Positions 27,501 through 61,872 of a stretch of DNA of 64,000 nucleotides are shown here, one piece after another (positions within the stretch are counted from its first letter, which is position 1; each line of letters starts with the position of its first letter). The translations under genes were made by a program, and so were the position numbers. The notes beneath the pieces are model-generated. The model saw nothing but the letters and a program-made list of their open reading frames with translations. It was not told where the DNA came from and ran no database searches. The stretch covers positions 12,204,694 to 12,268,693 of the forward strand of contig NC_092200.1 of NCBI RefSeq assembly GCF_043641665.1, written 5' to 3'. The DNA comes from Enoplosus armatus. Taxonomy: Eukaryota > Chordata > Actinopteri > Centrarchiformes > Enoplosidae.

Positions 27501-30410
27501 CAAGTTCCAATAGTAAAAGTCTACTCTGTATTTGGACTCTTGGTATGACTGGATAGAACGTGTAAGTGTGCAGCAGGGCATAGCTGCAAAGTAGTATACA
27601 CTCTGAAAACCTTCTATCAGTTAATAAAAGCCTTCAAAAAGTAGGATTTTCTGAATTTCAGTTAACAGACTTACTGACATCTGTCCATCCCATGTTCTGA
27701 AATATAATCCAAACCTGGAACCATTTGAAAATCTTTCAATTACTTTTACTTAGGGCTTCCCGGAGTGCAATGGTGACTGAGGATTTGGATTTAGGGAAAT
27801 CAAAATGGTACCGTTATGCCACAGAAAATAAGCTTGCCTTAGTAAAGGAACCCGGCTATTTGAATAAGGGCAGTGTAACCCAGATCCAAACCAGAACAGA
27901 TACAAATGTGACAGTGAAGAAAGCATAGTCTCAGCAGGCTGATCTATATAACACCGTAGAGAAAAGGTTGATGGGTCAAGTCCACATCATGTGTTGTGTG
28001 TCTCCTGTGTCTCATCAGGTCTGAATTTCATTAAAAACACAATACATCCAAAAGTGCGCTTTCTTTTTTTCCTCTTCTTGTTGTCTCTCTTTTCCTTTGT
28101 TTTCTCAGCAGTAAATTCATTGTGCAGCTACTGTGTTGTGAGATCTGAAAGGTAACCAAAAATGTAACACACTTGTCTTTTTCTCAAGCGCTTACTGTAT
28201 GAAGAACATCCCACAGGGACAAATAACCCCAGAAAAACCCTCTCCTGAGGAATGAACGTCTTTTATGTTCCTTTCACCCACGAAAGAGAGCAGAGAAGGT
28301 TTGATAAACATGGGAATCACAAATAGCCCTCCCTGGAGGCCATCAGCACTGTCAGGAGTGTTGTTGTCAGAGTTTTTGTTTGATTCGTGCATTTGAATTG
28401 TTGATGATGCAGGAGCCAATGGAACCCACTCCTGGGTAATTACACATCGCTCAAGGTTGGTAGGAGCCAAGAAATTTAGTGTAATAATCATAAACAAACA
28501 GGCAACATCAAGTCAACTTTAGTATACACATGAGCACAGCTGGCTTTTTACTGAATTAATTTCATTATGAAACAGGCATTCTGAGACAATAACATTGTCT
28601 TTGGACTTGCCAACATTTGTGAGTTAGTGATCACTTTAAATGACTTTAAATGAGTTTCTCCCACAGTCACTAACAACCTATATTCTCAGTGTACACCCTT
28701 TACTTGTATGTCTGTCAGATGTCAATTGCACCAGGAGGCAGATTGCATGGGTTTCTGTGATCTTCCTTGATTCCTTGTTGAAGGTGCACTCGAGCTGTGG
28801 GGCTCATCCCCTGAAATCACTCAATGAAGTGGATCTTATTCACGCTTTAAGACATGATGTGGATCTGTAGACAGGACTTTTGCATTTTGTGTGTTTACAT
28901 GTGTCATCATACTGTACAAGAGCTTTCCAACATTATGCAACATTAAAGTGCTCAATAACACGTTGGAATTGTTCTGAGGTTAAACAGTGTCTAATCCAGA
29001 AATGAATATGAGATCATCTAGAAGAATACTACATACCAAACATTGCGAAAGTATCTGCCTGTAATAACAAGAAGCATTGCACTCAGACCAGCAAAGCCCT
29101 CCCGGTGGTTGAATAAACAAAATGGTTTAGATGTGATAAGCAAATAACTCAAAGTGTTACATTTACTCATTTACTACATGTTATACTGCACATTTAGCCA
29201 TCAGTAGCAAATATGGAGGGACGTAGGCTGCCACAACTCTCCATTAGAAGACAACAAGTTGTTTTATTCCCTTTATTGGTAACATTATTAACACAATTTA
29301 GAGTTTAAAATGCTTTGAGGCACTTAATAATCAGTGCACTGAGCAACAAACATGTATGTTGTTGTTGAGCACACAGTTTGTTTTCCTGGCAACTGCTTCC
29401 TGGCATGCTAGGTTCACTAAGTTCACCAAGTTTCACTATGGTCAGTTCATTTTTATATCATTTGACTACAGTATTTTTTTCAGCTTTCTGGATTCCAGAT
29501 GAAAGACGTAACATCTCTCTCTCTCACATGCACTTACTGAACCCTGAAGTCACTCCTTCAGTCAATAAGGGATGGGAGATTCTAAGTGTCCTAAAATAAA
29601 GTAGATGTTAAGCATGAGTCAATATTTTAATTAACACCAGGGAAGGGGAGGGGAGGGAGGGGTACAAGCTGAGAGAGACAGCGGAAGTCTTAGTTGTTAT
29701 TAAAAAAAAGTGTAAGAGATTGAATTTGGTTGAGGTCATTTTCGATTGGCAGGATTCACAAGGGAAGGTTAAAACAATAGAGTAAAAAGAGAAAAGAAAG
29801 ACAAAACATTAGAGCGGGAGGGGTTCTGCAAATAGTACTTCAGAGGAATGGCAGTGGAGAGTCAGAAGACACTTCATTCATTAAACTGATTGATTCATTG
29901 TCACAGTTCCTGTTGGTCTGTGTGTTTAGACAACACAGAACCTAAGAGACTGGGCAGGCGTGGAAGACAGATCAATGGTGTTTCACGGGAAGAATGAAGT
30001 AGGAAGGGAAAAAGAGAAAGCACCAAGGAAAGTGAGATAGATAGAGTGAGATGGGATGGGGGAATACACGGAGAATTTAAACTGATTGCTTTTAATGAAA
30101 TATACCTGAACAAGACTGTGATACTAATAAACTCAACAACTCTCATACACAGGTACACCAGGATATCAGTTTTTATCTGATATTATATGATGTTTTTGTT
30201 TGCTTCTTGGTTATGATTTTTAGTCAGCCACAACATCCTGTTCATCAGGCATCAATAGTCATACCAAAAATATCATTACACTGTCATATCACAAGGTAAC
30301 ATCATTGATATTATCTTATTTGAATCAAGACTTTAATCCAAAATATGAAATATGAAAATATGATATATTATATTTGAGTTTGTTTATATTTCCAGCTCTA
30401 ACTCACTCTG

Positions 30411-30411
<1 letters not shown>

Positions 30412-30453
<42 letters not shown>
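30412..30453 (+). repeat. (CA)21 microsatellite
   Basis: A perfect CA run of 42 bases. Confidence 0.97.
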
Positions 30454-30459
<6 letters not shown>

Positions 30460-31270
30460 GCAGAAACAACCGCAAAACTCAAAGCACAAATCCACATTGT
30501 CAGCAGAAGCACATAAGTATCACTTACAATGAAATGCAAACAGTCTGACCTCTTCTTCCCAGTATATATACAGTATATATATTGCATTTCACAGGCCTCC
30601 AAACATATTTCCCCCATGACAATATCATTTCAAGAGAAAAAAAATACATTTGCCTCACCCTAAGGCATGCTGAGATCATCGCTTTCAGCAATGACCAGGA
30701 CCTAACCACTCATCCTCTTCTTGTGGCTTACTTGGCCTCGGAACAAAGAATTCAAAAAAACACGCAGGTCTTTTTACATAAAGAACACGGTGCATCCGCC
30801 TGATGATGCCTACCCAAAGTTTCCCTCGAGCCCATCACACTGAGCCGGTTAAAACACCTCTAGGCAATGAATAAACAGTGTGAAACTATGCAACACTTTT
30901 AGGTTGTTAAAACTACGGCCATCTGCACGTTTCTTGACCTCTGAAAGAGTTCAGGTACCCTCCTGCCACTGGTGGTCTTGGCAAGCTGTTCTGTTTTAAA
31001 AATCAGAGGTTCAAATATTCTCTAAATGCTCCGTTATAGAAAAGAAAATGTAATATTCAGATAGCCTAAGATAACACAAGATATTTCAATATTTAACTGT
31101 TCTATTTCAATGTTTCAACTTTGTTAGCCTTGGCATTAGTGCATTTGAACAGGTATTCAGTATTCCCAACAGGTTGTCATATCAACATCTAATCAACATC
31201 AAAGTGTTCACTGGGCTGTCTTCCTGACCTTAACACATGCTGTGTACAAGCCCTCTCCGTGTCTGTCTAA

Positions 31271-31620
31271 AATAACCCATGCACACAGCACTGAAAGTTT
31301 GCTTCCATTCTCCCTGCCAAACCCCAGCTTCTGCTAGTATCTGCACCACGGGGAGATCGGAAATCTCCTACGCCGTGGCCTCACCAGGCGCCATCTGCAT
31401 CATCCCTCACAGCGCCTGGCAGGGCCCACAGCAGCTCCCCCTCCCCATGAACCCCTCCAGCAGTTTCTGGGAGGTCAGTCCAGTCCAGCCCAGCTCTTTT
31501 TTCTCTACCCTTAGGTGACAAAGGTTGTGCTCCAACTTTGTGTACCGGCCTTCACAGAAATCTTCCTCAGGGTTGTAGCACACAGTGGAAATATTCATTT
31601 TTCGGATTACAGACTTCTAC
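31271..31620. other. GC-rich island without recognised gene
   Basis: The stretch has balanced, coding-like composition and open frames on both strands (plus 31279-31518, minus 31407-31598), but no recognised motif. It lies where the 3' part of the minus-strand LINE remnant would be, so it may be more of that element. Confidence 0.35.
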
Positions 31621-31839
31621 TGCACCCCCATCCATACACTTTAAATCCTATATTACACCATCCACTAATGTATACCTCAGCAGGTGCCATGCCCTCAGGA
31701 CAGATGTGTAGAATCAGAGGCATGAGTGATTAATAACCCGTAGTGCTCATTTTTGGCTTCATGTGGGAAAAAAATGACTAAGCTGCCAGCCTTAGTTCTC
31801 TCTAAGAGCACATCCGCTGGCCTCCTCAACAGATATGAG

Positions 31840-32100
31840 TTTATACTAGCTGCTGGAATGGTGCCACCCCACACTCAAGGTCGGTCTTTATCCCTGCTTC
31901 TGGACAGGCAGGTGAGGGACACGAGCCCTTAGGCAATGATATCGTGACCAAAAAGAAATCCACCAGTTTCCCCTGGCTATATGACAGGAAGCCTCTGGGG
32001 GGATTAAGTATAGCAAAGTAATGCCACAGGGAAGAAGCTGCCAAGTTGTTGATAATCACCGCCCTGCCCATGTATTGGAGTTAAGAGAGCGGCCACCTCC
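31840..32100 (-). pseudogene. Decayed L1/Tx1-like LINE reverse-transcriptase remnant
   Basis: On the minus strand the frame from 32071 down to 31841 reads MGRAVIINNLAASSLWHYFA, then ILNPPRGFL, KLVDFFL and a Cys/Pro-rich tail ending near GVAPFQ. This follows the fish L1/Tx1 LINE pattern GRALVLNNLVASTLWHR...L.PPRGL....LVDFFW...LP..EGG. Upstream sequence (to about 32540) and downstream, GC-richer sequence (31270-31600) may belong to the same element but have too many stops to read. Family assignment is from memory. Confidence 0.55.
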
Positions 32101-32549
32101 ACTTCAACATCCTGGGTCCAATCACCTGTAATATGCCCACCTTGTTCTTAGTGACCCATTCCTCAGAGCTGAAGTATACCTAGAGTAATTTAAGCCCTGT
32201 CTCTTTCCACTGAGGGCCATTTGTTAGCTGTGTGAGAGAAATCCCCCTCCAAGCGGAGTATTGCACTGTGTTGTTTTTACCCTTGTTGACCATGGCAGGA
32301 GACACCACCTCAAAAACAACTGAAAAAGATGCTGTCCCCCATTGCTCTTGTACCTCGTTCATTCCTAACTAAAATGGGTCATCGTCATTGGCAGATAAAA
32401 AAGAAAAATGGCCTACTTAGTCCTAATTCAGCTGCACATACCCCCTGCAACTACTTCCTAAACAGTAGCCAGTGTCCTCACACTGGTTGACCCCAAACTG
32501 AGCAGAGCAGTAGGATCCCCTGAGTTACCTGAACTGGCTCGTTTGAGCC

Positions 32550-33614
32550 GCTATTCACCTTTATTCAACAAAAAAAACATTATATTATATTATATTAAAA
32601 TGTTGCATGGATACAAAAGCCAGGAGCATGATGGAAGGTACAATGAGGTGAAGTAAAGCTGAAAGCAAAGTAATAGACAAAAGGGAGCGGGGAGAGGAAA
32701 AAGGCAAGACAGATAAAAAGGAATAAAGAGAAAGCGCATTAGTGAGGAAAAAAGAACATGTGAAAGAGAAATGACAGAAAAGAGTTAAGGTAATGATAGT
32801 GAGTATTAAAGGTAGAGAGGGTACATAAGAGGGAGAGAGAGAGACAGTCTGAATTTGCATGTCAGTTAGTGTCTCCTTTTTTTGTTTTATTATCTTTCAC
32901 AATAACAGGTTTATTCTCGCAGGGTGTGCAGGGTAATAATGTGACCCGTGTATCTGCTGATAGGAGATATTAAATTGAACTCAAGACAAACACGCTTACT
33001 TCCCTGTGATATGACCTTGAAGAGAAAATGAAATAAAAATGTCTGCAGTTCTCACTAGACGCTCCTCTCTAAGCAGGTGGTAATTTAAGGAGAAATGACT
33101 GAACACGGTTGTCTCAGCTGTGGCAACCAGCCTTGGTGTTTGTGACCCGACATTACCTCACTGCTCCTTGCAGGTGAGAAACTGGCAACAGCCCTCCTGG
33201 TTTTGATGTGCCAAATAATGAAGGTAATTAGCTGCACAAGATAGATAGGAAAAACCTGGAGACCAACCACAATGTTCTTGCAAAGAGATAATTAAAAAGC
33301 AATTGGCAAGAGATTTTGATACACTTCTATTATTACCTTGCACAGTAGAAAGAAAGGCTGCAAATGAATGCCTGGCAGAGGTTCACTCCTTTTGAATGGT
33401 GTTTTTCTGTGGTTCAACCATCTGCCAGCTGTGAGAATCTTCATGCTGTGCATTAAATGTGACCCAGTCGTCTCTTTATTTTGATAAAAGGACTTTGTGA
33501 CATAAGTCAGTCTTTTACAGGAATCACAGGGAGATATGGAAAACATAGAAAGTGACATATAAACTGATCCTCTTTTTACAGCTCTTAGGCTATATTGTTC
33601 TTATGCTTAATTAT
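32550..33614. other. Intergenic, no gene seen
   Basis: Contains TATAT(T/A) repeats near 32581, a purine-rich plus strand (32630-32850) and no exon-like signal. Confidence 0.65.
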
Positions 33615-33760
33615 TTTAGCCTGCTAAGTTTCCCCCCTTGTTTGGAAGGCTTGGCATTTCAGGAAATACGCTTATTTGCTTTCTTGCTAGATGTCTAATT
33701 GTTGTTTGTTGATCTTCTCATGTAACTCTCAACCAGAAAGTGATTAAGCTTTAAATAACT
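33615..33760 (-). mobile_element. Third fragment of the 14388/24062 repeat family
   Basis: GGAAATACGCTTATTTGCTT, TCTTGCTAGATG, GATCTTCTCATGTAACTCTC and AACCAGAAAGTGATTAAG match parts of the same interspersed fish repeat as I recall it. A TTTCCCCCCTTGTTT block at its left resembles TTTCCCCCTGTTT at 24090. It is rearranged or partly palindromic. Confidence 0.5.
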
Positions 33761-36179
33761 TGGGAAAATCATCTTATTCCACATTGACTGACAGAATCAT
33801 ATATTCTGTGTCTGCTTGTTCCAGCTTTTCATTGAAGCTTTATGATGTTTACAATGTGTGAAATATTATATTATATAACAGGATGTTGAGTGCATCATTT
33901 CATACACATTTCCTCAAAATTCAGCTTGATGTGTTTGATATAATTGGTAACTTGGGGACCTCCAATGGAATTTAAAATAAATATCTGCAGCAGTCTACAC
34001 AAACAGAGTTTGTAATGACTGACCCACTGGTTAGTCAATGAGATTTGAATAGTTAAATATTCCACATGTTCATCAATCTCCTGTTTAATATTATACCATG
34101 TAATAAACCTCCTTCCTGCCAGAACATGTGGCTGTATTGTAATCTTTACCTAGTCTCTTTCTTTACTACCACCACTGACCCACTTTGTCTTGCTCACCCA
34201 TGACCTTCCCTCGAATAGTCAAGCAAAAAATATCATAATTGGGAATGCCAGACAGAGGAAGTGAGGGGAAGGGACCCATATATGATGGGAGAGTGAGAGA
34301 AAGACAAGACAATGTTGTAAAACAAAGGAAGAAAGGAAAAGGGTAAATATTAGAAAGATTGATGGACAAGGAAAGGTGAGCTAGTTAGATGCAGACAGAG
34401 GAGAGAGAACCGATCAAACATTCAGGTGGTGTGGCCTTGTAAAAAAATCCCTGCCAATGAAGAATGCACTCAGCCAGGAATTTATTCATAGATGTATTTA
34501 TAATGCATGCCCACAGAATGAATGACTTCCCATGCATCTGAGCATAGCATGTGTGTGCTTGTGTGTAGCCCATACATGCCTGTGCAAAACGGTGTGTTGA
34601 GTGTGTGTATGATTTCCCCCCATGTGCAGTCTGTCTGGGAGACAGCACAAGTGCTGATTGATGAGAGAACGTTTGTTTTAACGAGCCTCCGGAGTGGATT
34701 CACCTTGAGAGAGATTTGGTTTCTCACTTTACACTGCTTCTACTGCTGTCTGAAGATATCTGAAGCATGCACCATCAGTCTACTGCTTGTGTGTGTGTGG
34801 GCTCATGATGTTTGTTTACCAGTGTGTGTGTTTGCTTGTGCATGTTTGTGAGGTATGTGTGAGTTTTCTGATGTGCCTGCATTTTTGGTGTGCCTGTGTG
34901 TTAGTGTGTAAGTCTACTTGAATTTGTTTGTGTGTGAGTGTGAGGATGTTTGTATGTGTGTGCTATACAATATTGATTATGTAATAATTAATTAAATCAT
35001 TGATCCAATGTATGAATGATCAGCCGCAGCCATGGTCTTTGGCTATATTCATTAAACAAACAAGAAACATTTCATGTAAAAAGAATCACTTAAATTCGGT
35101 AATAATTTCGACTTTGGTTAATGTTTGACTGTATTTTAGATCGGATATCATCTGGAGCCCAGCCATCTTCAGAGGTTTTTCAGATGTTTGCACCAGGCCT
35201 GACCTCAGTACTGGGGTCACACATTTTGCCCAAACACCAAAGCTCAATATCAAAAAGATTATATTTAATTGTCACAAAAAGTAGTCAAATTTAAATATGT
35301 TATGTTTAAAAATAGCAGAATCGCCCTAAACAATACATACCATGTGAATGTAATACCTCCCATGTTCCTGCAACTCACATATTCCCAGACTAAAATACAG
35401 AGGACATGACGTTGGTGTCCTCATGCAGGCAGGGACTCCTCAGCCAAATGAGGAGCAATTTAATTTCATTGTTATTCCAGTCAGATGATACTGTTTTGGT
35501 GTCAGTTTATAATCCCTTCCCTATCTTTATCATCCCACCTTTAGACAGCAGGGTGGCAGAGATAGTTGGGGAGATCCTGGTTCATCCATCTTGCTGTATG
35601 TTCTTTAAGCAAGACACTAAGGCCTTGTAGATCTCAGAGTTGAGGGGGATCAATGAAGCATCTAATTGTCTGACTGTTAATGCTCCATTAAACTAAATTA
35701 GAATTAAACATTAAAATAGTTGCTTTCAATAAAAGTCTCATCATATACGGGTCAGTGGTGTTAATTCAGATATGTTTTAGGGGTTCTTGACATTTGAAAG
35801 ATTATAAGGTTCACATATACCCCCAAATATAACCACATTAAGCCAGTAGACCCTGTTTTATAAGATTTATCTTACTCCCTATACTGGAACAATGTAGTTG
35901 TTGTTTTGTTGATTTGATATTAAATTGGACTTCTGTTCAGTTTCCATGTTGTAATGGGGCACATAATGATGGGTACACTGAAGAGTGAAAGGAGTGAGTA
36001 GTCACTCTCTTATTGGAATAATTTCAACTGAATGAACCGTAGAGTGAAATTAAACTATTTCTCAATTTGCTCGAGAACCCTAGAGTCTCTTTAAAAAAAA
36101 ACCTATGGGACTGCCTTTGAGAGTCTCTGCTTCAGAGCAATGTAGGAAAGAAAATGGTATTCCACTTTTGGCCTGTAGG
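33761..36179. other. Intergenic sequence upstream of the tpk1 promoter
   Basis: AT-rich, with TGTG-rich but imperfect simple sequence at 34780-34970 and a SINE-like fragment at 35525-35670. No exon is supported. Confidence 0.6.
35525..35670 (+). mobile_element. Degenerate tRNA-derived SINE
   Basis: CAGGGTGGCAGAGATAGTTG and GATCCTGGTTCATCCATC resemble A and B boxes. GTTCTTTAAGCAAGACACTA and GGGATCAATGAAGCATCTAA resemble the CTTGAGCAAGACACTTAA and GGGATCAATAAAGTATCTA parts of fish SINEs. Confidence 0.5.
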
Positions 36180-36300
36180 TGTCCCCATAACAAATTCCCG
36201 CCACTCTTCCATCCTGTTGGGTTAGCTGTGAGCTCCCTGCGATCTCTTTGACTGTTTACTGTTTACAACACCAATGGCGGAAGTCGCTTCATTCTGTAAG
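36180..36300 (+). promoter_or_regulatory. tpk1: Likely tpk1 promoter and non-coding first exon with donor at 36296
   Basis: The sequence CCAATGGCGGAAGTCG at 36271-36286 overlays a CCAAT box, an ATGGCGG (YY1-like) core and a CGGAAGT (ETS/GABP-like) core. This combination is common at TATA-less housekeeping promoters. Fifteen bases downstream is CT|GTAAGT, a strong donor at 36296, 1.5 kb before the ATG exon. CpG dinucleotides become frequent from here to about 36800, unlike the flanks. A leading non-coding exon is usual for vertebrate TPK1. The transcription start is not visible, and a second possible donor (GCTG|GTAAGG near 36532) could define an alternative first exon. This is an inference from motif and position. 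Confidence 0.45.
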
Positions 36301-37819
36301 TTTTTATTGAATATTTACGACGTATAGCAATGACAGCTGTAAAGTGTGAAGTCGGGATATTAATATTGAAACATAGTATCGGTATGTGTGCTGTTTTTGT
36401 CAGAATAGTACGGTTTTATCTGTGAACAAAGGGAAGCAGCATGGTTCAGTGCTCCATCGTCTCGCCGTGACATCTGCACACAGCTGCGTTAATAAGTGGT
36501 TAAAGTGTTGTGAAACTGAATGAAAAGCCGCTGGTAAGGATTGGCTGCTAACTCCATTTCCCAAAGGAGGTGCTGCCTAATATGTGTCACGAAAAGTTCA
36601 ACAGGGTCGTTTACTGTTAAGGGAGCTTATCAATCAGTTGCTGAGCGATGTTTTTAGCAGTTTAGCGGTGGGGTAATGCATCACTTGCTGCTGCGTTCAG
36701 CCTGCTTACGCATTAACACAGCACAAAGTGTGGCAACAGTGGTTGTTGTTGCAGTAAAGCATACGCGTATGTATACGTTACCAGATTTAAAGTCTGCCGT
36801 TTTTACTTTGAGTACTTAAGAATACTTTGCAGTTGTAAAGCTGTAAGGTGATCAAGGTGCATGATATCATGATGTTTGTTGTATGCTATTGTTGTTCATG
36901 CATGTTTCAAAGTGGCAGAAGGAATACATTGTGATACATTTATTTTAATTCAGTGCAGTTGTGACAAAGGGATGGCAGGTGAAAACACGATTCAGAATTT
37001 AAAAAACATTTAAGTAATTATTTCAGATATTTCATGGAGCAATTTGGAATTACATGTTTACTGTTGGGAATGAGAATGATAAAAAGAGTTGCTATCTTTT
37101 ATTTTAATTGTGAAACTGTTGTACATTCTGACATTTGTCGCTGCTTTGCATGTGTTAGCCAAAAAACTGACTATCAACTGACTAATCAATTAATCGACTA
37201 CTTGCTTCAGCTGTAATTAATTTTATAACAAATTTGGCTGCCTTACAGATTTGTTACCTCTTCAGCAGATAGTGTGACGACTGTCCTGGCATGCCTGCGT
37301 AGTAATATTACAATTATCATGAGCAATGTATTGTTTCAGTTAGAGCTGCAACGATCAGTACATTAATCTAAGTTGATCGAAGGACAATCAATCTGCAAGT
37401 ATTTTGATAATCGATTAATCATGTTTAAAGCAAAAATGCCAGTCATTCTGTGGTTCCAGCATCTTCTGTGTGAGCATTTGCTGCTTTTTGCTGTTTCATG
37501 TCATTGTGAAGTGAATACTTTTGGGTTTTAAAAACAGGAAATGTCACCAAAGACTCTCTATTTTCATTTACAAATGATTAATCAAGAAAATAATAACCCT
37601 AGTGTGATCATTGTGTCTTGAGTTATACAGTGATCCAACCTTAGTGTCATTGTGCTCTCGTGTGCATGTTAGTGTTGATATTCAGTCTGCTTGTTTCAGG
37701 GGGAATAATTTGGCCAGAGCCTAAAATGAAATGACTTCCTTTGATTGGTTTAAAAAAAAAAAAAAAGAAGAAAAAGATAAAAGAAAGAATATCAACAGGG
37801 TCTGTCGTCCTCTCCTCAG
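36296..37819 (+). other. tpk1: Putative tpk1 intron 1; CpG-enriched first part
   Basis: The first 500 bases hold about twenty CpGs, including a pair in TACGCGTA at 36763-36770. The rest is AT-rich and includes the DNA-transposon fragment at 37333-37595 and an A-rich tract at 37751-37780. No coding exon is seen. The 5' border depends on the inferred first exon. Confidence 0.4.
37333..37595 (+). mobile_element. Degenerate non-autonomous DNA transposon (AGAGCTGCAACGAT family)
   Basis: The segment begins TTAGAGCTGCAACGAT, continues with TTTTGATAATCGATTAATCA and AAGCAAAAATGCCAGTCATT, and ends near TGATTAATCAAGAAAATAAT. I recognise this as a very common teleost repeat with ATCGATTA-rich inverted ends, usually classed as a hAT-like non-autonomous element; the class is from memory. 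The right end is decayed and I could not define a target duplication. Confidence 0.55.
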
Positions 37820-37867
37820 TTCCAGGTGAGTCGGCTGATTGAAGACAGGCTCCTGTGGATTCTGGCC

Positions 37868-61872
<24,005 letters not shown>

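Larger units (their letters stand above)
26755..31270. other. Intergenic, no gene seen
   Basis: Besides the SINE-like pieces and one (CA)n tract listed separately, this has a GGGGAGGG-rich stretch at 29640-29662 and AT-rich sequence with short unrecognised frames. Confidence 0.6.
36274..37842 (+). other. Candidate upstream ORF of 14 codons, split by intron 1
   Basis: If exon 1 ends at 36295 and joins 37820, the ATG at 36274 reads MAEVASFFPGESAD and stops at TGA 37840-37842, 25 bases before the tpk1 ATG. Its start context is only moderate (C at -3, G at +4). It does not run into the tpk1 frame, so it cannot be an N-terminal extension. Its reality depends on transcription starting upstream of 36274. 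Confidence 0.25.

Noticed and set aside
37826..37867. Possible N-terminal extension (SRLIEDRLLWILA) of tpk1
   Set aside because: It is open and in frame but has no upstream ATG in the exon, does not resemble known TPK1 N-termini, and the inferred first exon would enter in another frame.
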